From positions 1-64,000 of the forward strand of contig JAGAVH010000035.1 in the NCBI GenBank assembly GCA_017942025.1: a DNA stretch of 64,000 nt. The letters are read 5' to 3'. Shown piece by piece: positions 25,044 to 34,210 of this stretch (the stretch's first letter is position 1; every line of letters starts with the position of its first letter). The position numbers and the translations under genes were made by a program. The notes under the pieces are model-generated. The model worked only from the letters and a program-made list of their open reading frames with translations, did not search any database and was not told the origin of the DNA. This DNA is from Ruminiclostridium sp. (lineage in GTDB: Bacteria; Bacillota; Clostridia; Oscillospirales; Ruminococcaceae).

Positions 25044-25937
25044 ATGGAAATTGCGGTTATAGTATTACTTATACTACTTATACTTGTTTTAATTTTACAT
25101 ATAAGCTTCAGGCGGCAGGTCGGCGGACTTGTCCGCCAGCTTCGCTTTATAAAAGAAAACGAAACGAGGATGCGGCTTACAAGCTCTAACGATTACAAGG
25201 AACTAAAACAGCTTATCGAAGAGATAAACAGTCTTGTAGAATCGATTGAAGCAAAGAAAAGTTCTTTATGTGAAAAGGAAAATCAGATAAGTGAGACTAT
25301 AACCAGTCTTTCTCACGATATCCGTACTCCCCTCACCTCCCTCGACGGATATTTTCAGCTTTTGTCAAAGGAAGATATAAGCAACGACGATAAAAACAGA
25401 TATATAGCTATTATTAAAAACCGTATAGATGCACTCAATAATATCCTTGATGAGCTTTTTACCTTTGCAAAGCTTAATGACGAAGGCTTCACCCTTGAAA
25501 CGGAAAAAGTGAACCTGACCGAAATAGCAACCGTTGCCGCATTTTCTTTTTACGATGATTTTGCAAAAAGAGGAACGGAACCTATAATAGAAATATCGGA
25601 TAAACAAATATACATAAACGGCAATACAGAGGCAATTATGAGGGTGTTTCAGAACATTACAAAGAATGCTCTGACTCACGGCACAGATATAAAAATAACC
25701 CTCACTGAAAGCGAGGGCAAAGCAATATATACCTGCGAAAACAAAGCAGACAAAAACACCGAAATCGACATCTCCCGGATTTTTGACCGATTCTATAAGG
25801 CAGATAAATCAAGGAATGCAAAAGGAACAGGGCTCGGACTTTCAATCGCAAAGGGACTTTGCGAAAGGATGAAGGGCAAAATTTATGCGAAGACCGAAAA
25901 CGGAATTTTCTCAATAACAGTAGAATTTACAATATAA
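25044..25937 (+). CDS. Small membrane sensor histidine kinase
   Basis: The 297-residue kinase has one N-terminal membrane segment (about 2-20) and almost no external domain. A linker follows, then HisKA with His91 in SLSHDIRTPLTS and an ATPase domain with NALTHG and GTGLGLSIAKG. Kinases this short often sense through a partner transporter, and here the ABC transporter lies directly upstream, so transporter-dependent sensing is plausible. Its start codon follows the permease stop without a gap. Confidence 0.9.
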   Translation: MEIAVIVLLILLILVLILHISFRRQVGGLVRQLRFIKENETRMRLTSSNDYKELKQLIEEINSLVESIEAKKSSLCEKENQISETITSLSHDIRTPLTSLDGYFQLLSKEDISNDDKNRYIAIIKNRIDALNNILDELFTFAKLNDEGFTLETEKVNLTEIATVAAFSFYDDFAKRGTEPIIEISDKQIYINGNTEAIMRVFQNITKNALTHGTDIKITLTESEGKAIYTCENKADKNTEIDISRIFDRFYKADKSRNAKGTGLGLSIAKGLCERMKGKIYAKTENGIFSITVEFTI

Positions 25938-25946
25938 AAAATATAT

Positions 25947-25973
25947 GCCGTGTGACGAAATCCGTCACACGGC
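25947..25973. terminator. Bidirectional terminator
   Basis: An 11-bp stem GCCGTGTGACG/CGTCACACGGC (25947-25957 with 25963-25973) ends both the kinase operon and the small minus-strand gene. The minus strand has a run of six T shortly after the stem. Confidence 0.8.
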
Positions 25974-25980
25974 TGTAATT

Positions 25981-26091
25981 TTAAATGTAGAAAAAGCTCT
26001 GTACAATAAGTCCGGCAACAATTGCAACCGCAAGAAGCATAGAACCTATTCTGAGTATCGTTTTATTTCTTCTCTGCTTTTTTTCGTTCAT
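25981..26091 (-). CDS. Small basic single-span membrane protein (36 aa)
   Basis: This short reading frame encodes a basic, Lys/Arg/Gln-rich N-terminus (about 15 residues) and one hydrophobic helix, MLLAVAIVAGLIVQSFF. I do not recognise it beyond a general likeness to small membrane proteins such as the DUF4044 type. Support for a real gene is strong: a consensus TTGACA-17-TATAAT promoter lies just upstream, a GGGGGCG ribosome site is 5-10 nt before the ATG, and a terminator with a T run follows the stop. Confidence 0.7.
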   Translation of the reverse strand: MNEKKQRRNKTILRIGSMLLAVAIVAGLIVQSFFYI

Positions 26092-26123
26092 TTTTTCGCC
26101 CCCGAAAAATTATTACAGTTGCT

Positions 26124-26152
26124 ATTATACCGCTTTTCGCTTCAAATGTCAA
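26124..26152 (-). promoter_or_regulatory. Promoter of the 36-aa membrane protein gene
   Basis: On the minus strand a perfect TTGACA (26147-26152) and TATAAT (26124-26129) are 17 bp apart, overlapping the end of the fucO region. Confidence 0.88.
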
Positions 26153-26160
26153 GAGATGTA

Positions 26161-27318
26161 TTATTTATATGCCTTCTTGTAAATTTCGAGAATCTCTGCC
26201 GCACTTGTTTCTCTGGGGTTACCGCCTGTGCAGACATCGTTGAAGGCTGCTACAGAAAGTGCCTCAAGGTCTTCTTCCTTAACACCGATTTCACAAAGCT
26301 TCTGAGGAATGTCGATAGAAACAGAAAGCTTACGAACTGCTTCGATTGCCGCTGTTACGCCTTCGTCATCGGTCATATTTTCTGTTCCCTGTACTCCCAT
26401 TGCCTTTGCAATAGCCTTGAACTTAGGCTTTGCAGGGCTTTCCGCATTATATTCGAGAACGTAAGGAAGTAACAGTGCGTTTGCCACACCGTGAGGTGTA
26501 TCGTAGAAAGCACCAAGAGGATGAGCCATAGAGTGTACAATACCAAGACCTACGTTTGAGAAGCCCATACCTGCAACGTACTGTGCAAGCGCCATTGTTT
26601 CTCTTGCCTTTGCGTCGCCCTGAACGCTGTCATATAAAGATGCGCCGATAAGCTCGATTGCACGGATTTCTACCATATCGGAAAGCTCCCAGGCGCCCTT
26701 TGTGATATAGCCTTCAATAGCGTGGGTAAGAGCGTCCATACCTGTGGATGCACAAAGGCCCTTGGGCATACCCATCATAAGATCACTGTCAACGATAGCA
26801 ACAACAGGGATATCTCTGGGATCTACGCAAACCATCTTTTTCTTGTTCTCTTCATCTGTGATTACATAGTTGATTGTAACCTCTGCGGCAGTACCTGAAG
26901 TTGTAGGAAGTGCGATAAGAGGAACACACTTATTCTTTGTATCTGCAACGCCTTCAAGGGATACTACATCTGCAAACTCGGGATTTGCAATGATGATGCC
27001 GATAGCCTTTGCTGTATCGATAACAGAGCCGCCGCCTACCGCTACGATAGAATCAGCGCCCATTTCCTTATATCTTGCAACACCCTGCTGAACGTTTGTA
27101 ACCGTAGGATTAGGCTTGATATCATCATATGTTTCATATGCTATACCCGCCTTGTCAAGTTCCTCAGAAACTTTACCGGCAACTCCGCACTTGATAAGTG
27201 TTTCGTCTGTTACAAACATAATCTTTTTAAGACCTCTGCTCTTTATCTCGGGAGCAAGATTTTCTCTTGCACCTGCACCGAAATATGAGGTTTCATTAAG
27301 AATAAAACGATTTGCCAT
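26161..27318 (-). CDS. fucO: Lactaldehyde reductase (iron-type alcohol dehydrogenase)
   Basis: FucO reduces L-lactaldehyde from fucose cleavage to 1,2-propanediol, regenerating NAD. The 385-residue protein has the group III alcohol dehydrogenase motifs: GGGSVIDTAKAIG for NAD and the metal-site segments HAIEGY, HSMAHPLGAFYDTPHG. Clustering with fucose genes supports the specific call over a general alcohol dehydrogenase. The start at 27318 gives the canonical MANRFILNETSYFG N-terminus. Unlike the other fuc genes it has its own promoter, behind a terminator-like hairpin. Confidence 0.9.
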   Translation of the reverse strand: MANRFILNETSYFGAGARENLAPEIKSRGLKKIMFVTDETLIKCGVAGKVSEELDKAGIAYETYDDIKPNPTVTNVQQGVARYKEMGADSIVAVGGGSVIDTAKAIGIIIANPEFADVVSLEGVADTKNKCVPLIALPTTSGTAAEVTINYVITDEENKKKMVCVDPRDIPVVAIVDSDLMMGMPKGLCASTGMDALTHAIEGYITKGAWELSDMVEIRAIELIGASLYDSVQGDAKARETMALAQYVAGMGFSNVGLGIVHSMAHPLGAFYDTPHGVANALLLPYVLEYNAESPAKPKFKAIAKAMGVQGTENMTDDEGVTAAIEAVRKLSVSIDIPQKLCEIGVKEEDLEALSVAAFNDVCTGGNPRETSAAEILEIYKKAYK

Positions 27319-27370
27319 TTTGTGACCATTCCTTTCATCAGGGTGATACCCTTTATAAATGTTTATAAAA

Positions 27371-27400
27371 ATATCCGATGGAATAACATCCATCGGATAT
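27371..27400 (-). terminator. Hairpin between fucA and fucO
   Basis: ATATCCGATGG (27371-27381) pairs perfectly with CCATCGGATAT (27390-27400), and four or five T follow on the minus strand. It can end the fucIKUA transcript, but it also lies almost exactly at the 5' end of the predicted fucO transcript. Confidence 0.7.
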
Positions 27401-27401
27401 A

Positions 27402-27430
27402 ATTATACACTATTTTCTAAAATTTCGCAA
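27402..27430 (-). promoter_or_regulatory. fucO promoter
   Basis: On the minus strand TTGCGA (27425-27430) and TATAAT (27402-27407) are 17 bp apart. Confidence 0.65.
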
Positions 27431-27486
27431 CAGTTTTCACAAAAGTTTTACATAGTAAGATGAAATTATGTAGATACTGCACCAAA

Positions 27487-28161
27487 TCACTGATATTTCT
27501 TGTAGCCGGGGTGCTTTCCTGTTACACCATACTGACCTCTCATACCAACGAGCCTGTCGATATTATCTCTGTCGATGTCCTTTACTCCGCCGAGGAGTCT
27601 TGCTACAAGAGAAATCTGAGCCTGAAGCTCCATTGTTTCCATTCTGTAGTAAGCGGTGGTGAGGTCTGCGCCGACTGTTAATGCGCCGTGATTTTCGAGT
27701 AGCATACAGTCGTGATCCTTGAGGTAAGGTGCGATGGCCTCGGGCACTTCATAGGTAGAGGGAGTGCCGTAGGGAGTCAGAGGAATAGAGCCTACACCGA
27801 TAACTGTTTCTATCATACAATAATCATCCATAGGAAGATGTGCGCAGGCAAAACCTGTGGATACGGGAGGATGAGCGTGAACTACAGCTCCCACGTCAGG
27901 GCGCTCCTTATAGCATCTTAAATGCATCTTTACTTCAGAAGAAGGTCTCCAGCCTTCCTTAGCCTCGATGATATTGAAATCATCATCGATAAGACCTATC
28001 TTGTCGGGTGTTATATCAGCCTTGCTGACACCGGTCTGTGTTGCAAGGTATCTGCCCTCGGCAACCTTTACCGTAACGTTTCCGTCGTTTGCCGCTACCC
28101 AGCCCTTCTGCCAGAGCTTGTGGCATACTTCTACCATTTTTTCTTTTATCTCTTCGTACAT
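27487..28161 (-). CDS. fucA: L-fuculose-phosphate aldolase (class II)
   Basis: FucA cleaves L-fuculose-1-phosphate to dihydroxyacetone phosphate and L-lactaldehyde. The 224-residue protein has the zinc-binding HAHPPVSTGFAC motif, the NDGNVTVK stretch of the phosphate site, and ENHGALTVG with the third metal-ligand histidine. It lies 45 bp after fucU in the same operon. A rhamnulose- or ribulose-phosphate specificity is possible from sequence alone, but context favours fucose. Confidence 0.93.
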   Translation of the reverse strand: MYEEIKEKMVEVCHKLWQKGWVAANDGNVTVKVAEGRYLATQTGVSKADITPDKIGLIDDDFNIIEAKEGWRPSSEVKMHLRCYKERPDVGAVVHAHPPVSTGFACAHLPMDDYCMIETVIGVGSIPLTPYGTPSTYEVPEAIAPYLKDHDCMLLENHGALTVGADLTTAYYRMETMELQAQISLVARLLGGVKDIDRDNIDRLVGMRGQYGVTGKHPGYKKYQ

Positions 28162-28206
28162 TGTTATTCTCCTTTATACTATTTTATTTTCATACTACAG
28201 ACAAAG

Positions 28207-28647
28207 TCATATTGTCACTACGCCCTTCTGGAGCATTATATTTGCATATATGGCGGTTTCGCCTGTGGCAATTATCGCATAAGCAGTTTTTGCCTGCTCG
28301 TAAAAGGCGAAGCGCTCTATTTCACCGATAGCGTCATTTCCTCTGTCGTCGTACTTTGCGACAATTTCCTTATAAGTGTCCCAGATGGGCGTTTCGGCAT
28401 TATCGCCCTTCATAACCTGCATCAGGCTTACCGGCTTTTCCACATAAGTATCAAGTGGGAAAAGCTGAAGTATTGCATCTAAAAGCTCGGGTACGCCGTG
28501 TCCGTCCGCTCTTATAACAATAGCGTTCTTGCCCATACTTTCAGCAGGGAAATTTCCGTCTGCAATAACTATTCTGTCGCTGTGTCCCATTTCGCACAGA
28601 ACTTTAAGAAGCTCAGGTGAGAGAATGGGTGGTATATTTTTCAGCAT
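28207..28647 (-). CDS. fucU: L-fucose mutarotase (FucU/RbsD family)
   Basis: FucU interconverts the anomers of L-fucose so that the isomerase receives the right form. The 146-residue protein has the family start LKNIPPILSPELLKVLCEMGH and IVIADGNFPAES, where the catalytic His/Asp residues lie. It sits 12 bp after the kinase gene and before fucA. RbsD is the nearest alternative, but no ribose gene is nearby. Confidence 0.93.
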   Translation of the reverse strand: MLKNIPPILSPELLKVLCEMGHSDRIVIADGNFPAESMGKNAIVIRADGHGVPELLDAILQLFPLDTYVEKPVSLMQVMKGDNAETPIWDTYKEIVAKYDDRGNDAIGEIERFAFYEQAKTAYAIIATGETAIYANIMLQKGVVTI

Positions 28648-28659
28648 ATTATCAATCCT

Positions 28660-30126
28660 TTACTGTTTTGTTACTTTGATATAATCGGAATAAGCCTTAT
28701 CCCACAGTTCTGTATCGCAAGGCAAAAATTCGTAAAGCTCTTCCGATCTTGCGATTATCTCCCTTGCCTTTTCTATACTTTCTACAGCACCGACGGACAT
28801 AAGCTGTACCGCTATATTACCAAAGGAGGTAGCCTCTATCGGACCTGCACACACTCTGCGATTTATAGCGCAGGCTGTGAGCTGGGACAGGAATCTGTCC
28901 TTTGTGCCACCGCCTACCATATAAAGAGTAGCAAAGCTCTTTTTTGTGCAGGCTTCAAGCTCTTCTATGCTCTGACGGTATTTGAGTGCAAGGCTTTCGT
29001 AGATACAGCGCATTACTTCTCCGTCATTCTGCGGCACGTACTGCTTTGTCTTTTCGCAGTATGCTTTTATTCTTCCGGGAATATCTCCTGCGGGAGTAAA
29101 TTCGGGAGCATCGGGATTGATAAAGCATCTGAAGGGCTGTGCCTTCTTTGCCATCTCTTCAAGCTCCATAAAGCTATATTCCTTGCCCTCTCTCTTCCAC
29201 TGTCTGCGGCTTTCCTGAATCAGCCAAAGACCGATTATGTTCTTTAAGAAGGAGGTCTTTCTGCCGTAGCCCGTTTCATTTGATACGTTGAGTCTTGCTG
29301 ACTCCTCGTTTATAACAGGGTTGTCAAGCTCTGTGCCGAGAAGTGACCAGGTACCGCAGGAGAGGAATGCAAAATCCTTTTCCTTTGCAGGTACGGAAAC
29401 CATAGCGCACTGAGTATCATGACCGCAGGCGGCTATTATCTTCATAGGCTCAATATCGAGTTCATCGCATATTTCCTGGGATAACGTTCCGATAACGGTA
29501 CCACTGTTTACTATTTCGGGGAAAAGATGTCTTTCTATACCGAGATAATTGATACATTCATCAGACCACTCTTTACACTCTGCCTCAAAAAGCTGTGTTG
29601 TAGAAGCAATGGACATCTCTGCCACCTTTTTTCCGCCAAGGAAATACGCAAACAAATCGGGCATCATAAGCAGTTTGTCTGCTCTTTTTAAAAGCTCCTT
29701 GCGTTTTTTAAGTAGTGACAGAAGCTGAAAGGCCGTATTTATTTCCATTATCTGTACGCCGGTAAGCTGATACAATCTCTCGGGAGAGATAAATTCACCG
29801 CTTGCCGCTACCATACCGTTTGTTCTGCTGTCACGGTAGTGAACGGGGTTTTCTAGAAGCTTTCCCTTTTTGTCGATAAGTCCGAAGTCTACACCCCAGG
29901 TATCTATGGCGAGGCTATCAATTCTGCCATATTCCTTGGACTTTATAAGGCTTTGCTTTATCTCGTGGAAAAGCCTTAAAAAATCCCAATACATAGTGCC
30001 GCCGAGGTTTACGGGATCATTTGAAAAGCGATGGATTTCGGTAAGCTTTATCTTGTCACCGTCATACTCGCCTATTATCGCTCTGCCGCTGGAGGCACCG
30101 AAATCTATAGCCAGTACTCTGTTCAT
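28660..30126 (-). CDS. FGGY carbohydrate kinase (rhamnulokinase type, probable L-fuculokinase)
   Basis: The kinase likely phosphorylates L-fuculose to L-fuculose-1-phosphate. Its 488 residues show the FGGY fold: ATP site DFGASSGR at residues 7-14, WGVDFGLID, CGHDTQCAM and VVGGGTKDRF-like VGGGTKDRFL. The DFGASSGR form and length are those of rhamnulokinase RhaB rather than E. coli FucK. Because it lies between fucI and fucU, fuculose is the most likely substrate. Specificity should be treated as inferred. Confidence 0.88.
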   Translation of the reverse strand: MNRVLAIDFGASSGRAIIGEYDGDKIKLTEIHRFSNDPVNLGGTMYWDFLRLFHEIKQSLIKSKEYGRIDSLAIDTWGVDFGLIDKKGKLLENPVHYRDSRTNGMVAASGEFISPERLYQLTGVQIMEINTAFQLLSLLKKRKELLKRADKLLMMPDLFAYFLGGKKVAEMSIASTTQLFEAECKEWSDECINYLGIERHLFPEIVNSGTVIGTLSQEICDELDIEPMKIIAACGHDTQCAMVSVPAKEKDFAFLSCGTWSLLGTELDNPVINEESARLNVSNETGYGRKTSFLKNIIGLWLIQESRRQWKREGKEYSFMELEEMAKKAQPFRCFINPDAPEFTPAGDIPGRIKAYCEKTKQYVPQNDGEVMRCIYESLALKYRQSIEELEACTKKSFATLYMVGGGTKDRFLSQLTACAINRRVCAGPIEATSFGNIAVQLMSVGAVESIEKAREIIARSEELYEFLPCDTELWDKAYSDYIKVTKQ

Positions 30127-30152
30127 ATAACATTTCCTTTCAGAATCATAAT

Positions 30153-31955
30153 TTATCTGATATTCTTATACATAGGACCGTAAGCCTGACAAGCTCTGTA
30201 ATCCTGACCTTCCTTATCCATACCGAAGGCGTTCCAAGCGGCAGGACGGAATATATCCTCTTCAGGTACGTTGTGCATTGATACGGGGATACGGAGCATT
30301 GAGCAGAGTGTGATAAGGTCTGCACCGATATGTCCGTAGCTTATAGCACCGTGGTTTGCACCCCAGTTGTTCATTACGTCGTAAGCTGTTGCAAAAGCAC
30401 CCTTGCCTGTTGTTCTGGGAGCGAACCAGGTACAGGGCCATGTGTAGTCAGTGCGCTTCCAGAGCTTATCAGTAACCTCTTCGGGAAGCTTTACTGTCCA
30501 GCCTTCTGCAATCTGTAAAACGGGGCCGAGTCCCTTGACAAGATTCAGTCTTATCATAGTAACGGGCATTTCTGCTTCTGTAACGAATCTTGATGAATAT
30601 CCGCCACCTCTGAAATATCCCACGTCGGCATAGTTCCAGGTTGTAGCGTCGAGGATAGCGTCAATATCCTTCTGAGTCATATCAAACCACTGTTTCATTA
30701 CAGCGTTGCCGTTTTCATCCTTTGCCATACCGCAGGCATCAAGACAAGCCGCACCCGAATTGATAAGATGAATAAAACCGCCCGACTGCTTTGCAACGCC
30801 CTCGATGTCATAGCCTGTAGCCTTCTTTACAGCTTCGGGGCTCCAGTATGTACGTACATCGGCGAATATCTGAGCTCTGTTTGTAAGCAGCTTCATAAAG
30901 AGCATGCCCAGACCGTTGAGTACGTCATTTTCTGTAGCAAGGATATAAGGCTCTCTTGCACCATTCCAGTCGAAGGAGGTATTGAGCATAGCTTCAGGGA
31001 AATCGCAGTTGGGATAGAAGTCTGTCCACTGGCGCTGTCCCTGGAAGCCTGCAGCAATGGCGTTGTGACCTACCATTTCCTCTTCTCTTCCAAGGGGGAG
31101 ATTCTTGTTGCCGCTCATAAGGTCCTTTATGATGCACATCATCTTGACAACAAATTCCCAGTCCTTGTCCTTTTCTTCTCTTGTTTTCTGGAACTCCCCG
31201 GGGTTCTTATCAAAGCCTTCCTTGCACTTTGCCTTTGTCCATGCAAGAGCCTTCTGGTATTCTTCTTCATCGTAGATACCCTCTGTCATTCGACGGATGA
31301 TTTCTACCTCATCAACGGATTCTACTCTCATACCGAGATATTCTTCGATAAATGCAGGATCGATTATAGAACCGCCGATACCCATACAGATAGAACCTAT
31401 CTGGAGGTATGACTTACCTCTCATTGTAGCGCAGGCGATTGCCGCTCTGCCGAAGCGTAAAAGCTTTTCCTTGACATCTTCGGGGATTGTTGTATCTGTT
31501 GCCTCGCATACGTCGTGTCCGTAAATACCGAAAGCGGGAAGTCCCTTCTGTGCGTGGGTTGCAAGAACCGATGCGAGATATACTGCACCGGGACGCTCTG
31601 TACCGTTAAAGCCCCATACGCCCTTTATAGTCATAGGGTCCATATCCATAGTTTCCGCACCGTAGCACCAGCAGGGTGTTACTGTGAGAGTGATATCAAC
31701 TCCGCACTTCTTGAATTTATCTGCACAAGCAGCAGCCTCTGCAACTCTGCCTATGGTAGTATCTGCAATAACAACCTTCACCTTTTCGCCGTTTGAGTAA
31801 CGAAGATTTTCTTCAAAGAGCTTTGCGGCGGATTTTGCCATATTCATTGTCTGTTCTTCAAGAGATTCTCTCACCTTGAGGCAACCTCTTCTGCCATCGA
31901 TGGTAGGTCTGATGCCTATTACAGGGTAATCGCCGATAAGTCTGTTTTCTGCCAT
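30153..31955 (-). CDS. fucI: L-fucose isomerase
   Basis: FucI converts L-fucose to L-fuculose with Mn2+. The 600-residue protein is close to the E. coli length (591) and shows family segments [18 protein letters not shown] at the start, [29 protein letters not shown] and [20 protein letters not shown]. It is the first gene of the operon. A TATAAT on the minus strand at 32014-32019 lacks a good -35 hexamer, so activator-dependent expression is possible. The gap 31956-32197 otherwise holds only this and the divergent murT promoter. Confidence 0.95.
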   Translation of the reverse strand: MAENRLIGDYPVIGIRPTIDGRRGCLKVRESLEEQTMNMAKSAAKLFEENLRYSNGEKVKVVIADTTIGRVAEAAACADKFKKCGVDITLTVTPCWCYGAETMDMDPMTIKGVWGFNGTERPGAVYLASVLATHAQKGLPAFGIYGHDVCEATDTTIPEDVKEKLLRFGRAAIACATMRGKSYLQIGSICMGIGGSIIDPAFIEEYLGMRVESVDEVEIIRRMTEGIYDEEEYQKALAWTKAKCKEGFDKNPGEFQKTREEKDKDWEFVVKMMCIIKDLMSGNKNLPLGREEEMVGHNAIAAGFQGQRQWTDFYPNCDFPEAMLNTSFDWNGAREPYILATENDVLNGLGMLFMKLLTNRAQIFADVRTYWSPEAVKKATGYDIEGVAKQSGGFIHLINSGAACLDACGMAKDENGNAVMKQWFDMTQKDIDAILDATTWNYADVGYFRGGGYSSRFVTEAEMPVTMIRLNLVKGLGPVLQIAEGWTVKLPEEVTDKLWKRTDYTWPCTWFAPRTTGKGAFATAYDVMNNWGANHGAISYGHIGADLITLCSMLRIPVSMHNVPEEDIFRPAAWNAFGMDKEGQDYRACQAYGPMYKNIR

Positions 31956-32132
31956 AATAATATTTCCTTTCTGATAAAGACGTGTAACGCCTGATTATTT
32001 ATCGTTCTTCTATATTATATCATCCATCGGCTTATTTTTCTTGCTTTATTCTGACTTATAGTATAAAAATATTCACTTTTTTCAAAAAAATAAATTATTT
32101 TTCCAAAACGCAATAAAATTTATCTTGAGACC

Positions 32133-32161
32133 TTTAAATTTTTTACTGTTTGTGATATAAT
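32133..32161 (+). promoter_or_regulatory. murT-gatD promoter
   Basis: TTTAAA (32133-32138) and TATAAT (32156-32161) are 17 bp apart, 36 bp ahead of murT. Confidence 0.5.
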
Positions 32162-32197
32162 TATAATAATTGCGGATTTTGAAAGGACAATTTTATT

Positions 32198-33550
32198 ATG
32201 CGGATGTTTTTAGCAGTAATGGTATGCAAGATACTTAAATTCTTACTTGGAATTATAGGCAGAGGAAGCAGTCTGCCGGGAGAAATTGCGTTAAAGCTCT
32301 ACCCTGATGTTTTAAAGAAGGTACAACTGCCTCCCCTTGTAATTGCGGTAACGGGCAGTAACGGCAAGACAAGTACGGTCGAGATGATTGCCCATACTAT
32401 GAGAAGTGCAGGAAAAACTGTAGTGTGGAATGAAAAGGGCTCAAATCAGATTGCGGGTATCACCTGTATAATATTATCTGAATGCAATATAAAGGGTAAA
32501 ATGAAGGCTGACGCTCTGCTCCTTGAAACTGATGAAAGATATGCTAAGCACTCCTTCAAGCATTTTGCTCCTACCCATTACGTAATAACGAACCTCTACC
32601 GTGATCAGCTTACGAGAAATGCTCATCACGAATGGGTTTATGAGGATGTTAAAAGGGGCATAAGAGAAGAATCTACCCTTATTATAAATGCGGACGATCC
32701 CTTAGTTTCTCTTTACGGCTTTGGCAAGGAAAATACAATATGGTTCGGTATGGATAAGCAGGATTTCAGCACAGACAGAAATACCGGTATCTACGACGAC
32801 GGAAAATACTGTCCTAACTGCAAGAAGCCTATGAAATATGACTATTATCACTATAATCATATCGGTAGCTACTGCTGTGAAAACTGCGGGCACAAGAAGA
32901 ACAACACAGCTTATACTGTTACAAAGGCAGACCTTGATAACGGTATTATAACAATAAATGACAAGTATGATATAAAGCTCGCTTTCAGGAGTATTTACAA
33001 CGTATATAATATCCTTGCCGCTTTTTCCATCTGCTCTATAGCGGGAATTGACGGGGATTTTATAACAGAATGCATATCAAATTACATTCTTAAAAACGGC
33101 AGGGTGGTACAGTACAGACTCGGCGAAACGAAGGGTACCTTCCTTTTATCGAAGCACGAAAATTCTGTATCCTATGACCGCTCTCTTGAATATATCGTAA
33201 GACAAAAGGAAGAATGTGCGGTAATTATCATTGTTGATTCTATAAGCAGAAGATACAGCACAGGTGAAACAAGCTGGCTTTGGGATATCGATTTCGGTAT
33301 GCTGGACAAGGATTATATAAAACGTATCTACTTACTCGGAAAGCATGCAAGGGATTTAGAGCTTCGCTTCTCCTTTACGGGTATTGACAGTTCAAGGCTT
33401 ATCGTAAACGAAAGCATTGACGAAGGAATTGATGCGGCGTCAAAGATAAATCACGGCAAGCTTTATACGGTAACCTGCTTTTCTGATAAGCATAAATTCT
33501 TGCCTAAAGTAGAGATAATTAAGCCTGAGGATACAAAGGAGGTAGAGTAA
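32198..33550 (+). CDS. murT: Lipid II isoglutaminyl synthase subunit MurT (Mur ligase family)
   Basis: MurT is the ATP-using Mur-ligase-like subunit that, with GatD, amidates D-glutamate of lipid II. The 450-residue protein has the P-loop TGSNGKTST near residue 53, a DUF1727-type C-terminal domain with TSWLWDIDFGML, and a zinc ribbon inserted near 205-230 (CPNC, CCENC). The ribbon is a known MurT trait. It lies 1 bp before its GatD-like partner. That partner lacks catalytic residues, so the amidation activity of the pair is uncertain. Confidence 0.92.
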   Translation: MRMFLAVMVCKILKFLLGIIGRGSSLPGEIALKLYPDVLKKVQLPPLVIAVTGSNGKTSTVEMIAHTMRSAGKTVVWNEKGSNQIAGITCIILSECNIKGKMKADALLLETDERYAKHSFKHFAPTHYVITNLYRDQLTRNAHHEWVYEDVKRGIREESTLIINADDPLVSLYGFGKENTIWFGMDKQDFSTDRNTGIYDDGKYCPNCKKPMKYDYYHYNHIGSYCCENCGHKKNNTAYTVTKADLDNGIITINDKYDIKLAFRSIYNVYNILAAFSICSIAGIDGDFITECISNYILKNGRVVQYRLGETKGTFLLSKHENSVSYDRSLEYIVRQKEECAVIIIVDSISRRYSTGETSWLWDIDFGMLDKDYIKRIYLLGKHARDLELRFSFTGIDSSRLIVNESIDEGIDAASKINHGKLYTVTCFSDKHKFLPKVEIIKPEDTKEVE

Positions 33551-33551
33551 T

Positions 33552-34175
33552 ATGAAGATACTGCATTTATTTTACGATCTTTTAAATCTTTACGGTGAAT
33601 ACGGAAACCTATGCGTACTGGAAAGAGGTCTTAAAGAAAAAGGAACTGAGGTTACTATTGACAAATTATCTATCGGCGATGAAATAGATTTTTCACAGTA
33701 TGATTTTATCTACATCGGCTCGGGAACTGAAAGAAATCAGAAGGTAGCTTTAGAATATCTGATGCAATACAAAGATGCAATATCAGAGGCTTTAAAGAGC
33801 GGCAAAACCATACTTGCTACCGGCAATGCCTTTGAGATGTTCGGTAAAAGCATCGCGGACTGTGACAAAAAGGAGTATCAGGCTCTCCACATATTCGATT
33901 TTTACACAGAGGAAAGCGACAAAAGAACGGTTACCGACGCTAAAAGCAAGTGTAAATTCTGTGAGGATACTCTCATAGGCTTTATAAACAAGGCAAGCGA
34001 AATAAGGGGGATTAAAAATCCCTTCTGCGAGATGCTTGAGGGTGCAGGAAATACTGCCAATGATAAGTTTGAAGGAATACAGGAGGGTAATTTCTACGGC
34101 ACGCATCTTATAGGTCCGTTGCTTGCGAGAAATCCTGCACTTCTCGAATATTTTGTGAAAATGTTAAGTAAATAA
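33552..34175 (+). CDS. GatD-like glutamine amidotransferase, catalytic residues missing
   Basis: By position and fold this is the GatD partner of MurT: the N-terminus LHLFYDLLNLYGEYGN, the IGSGTERNQ stretch and the C-terminal GTHLIGPLLARNPAL all align with GatD. In active GatD the nucleophile is the Cys of ICGGYQ; here the stretch reads TGNAFE, with Gly91 in place of Cys. The catalytic His of LHGP is Ile187 here, although a His lies two residues earlier. At 207 residues it is also shorter than typical GatD (~240). It may be a non-catalytic subunit or use another nucleophile. Confidence 0.85.
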   Translation: MKILHLFYDLLNLYGEYGNLCVLERGLKEKGTEVTIDKLSIGDEIDFSQYDFIYIGSGTERNQKVALEYLMQYKDAISEALKSGKTILATGNAFEMFGKSIADCDKKEYQALHIFDFYTEESDKRTVTDAKSKCKFCEDTLIGFINKASEIRGIKNPFCEMLEGAGNTANDKFEGIQEGNFYGTHLIGPLLARNPALLEYFVKMLSK

Positions 34176-34183
34176 AAAGCGAC

Positions 34184-34210
34184 GGGGCGACACAAGTCGC
34201 CCCATATTTT
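34184..34210. terminator. Terminator behind murT-gatD
   Basis: GGGGCGAC (34184-34191) pairs with GTCGCCCC (34196-34203) around an ACAA loop, followed by an AT-rich stretch. The next gene converges. Confidence 0.75.

Noticed and set aside
25947..25973. Operator for the two-component system
   Set aside because: The perfect 11-bp stem lies between two convergent stop codons with a T run on the minus strand, which is better explained as a terminator.
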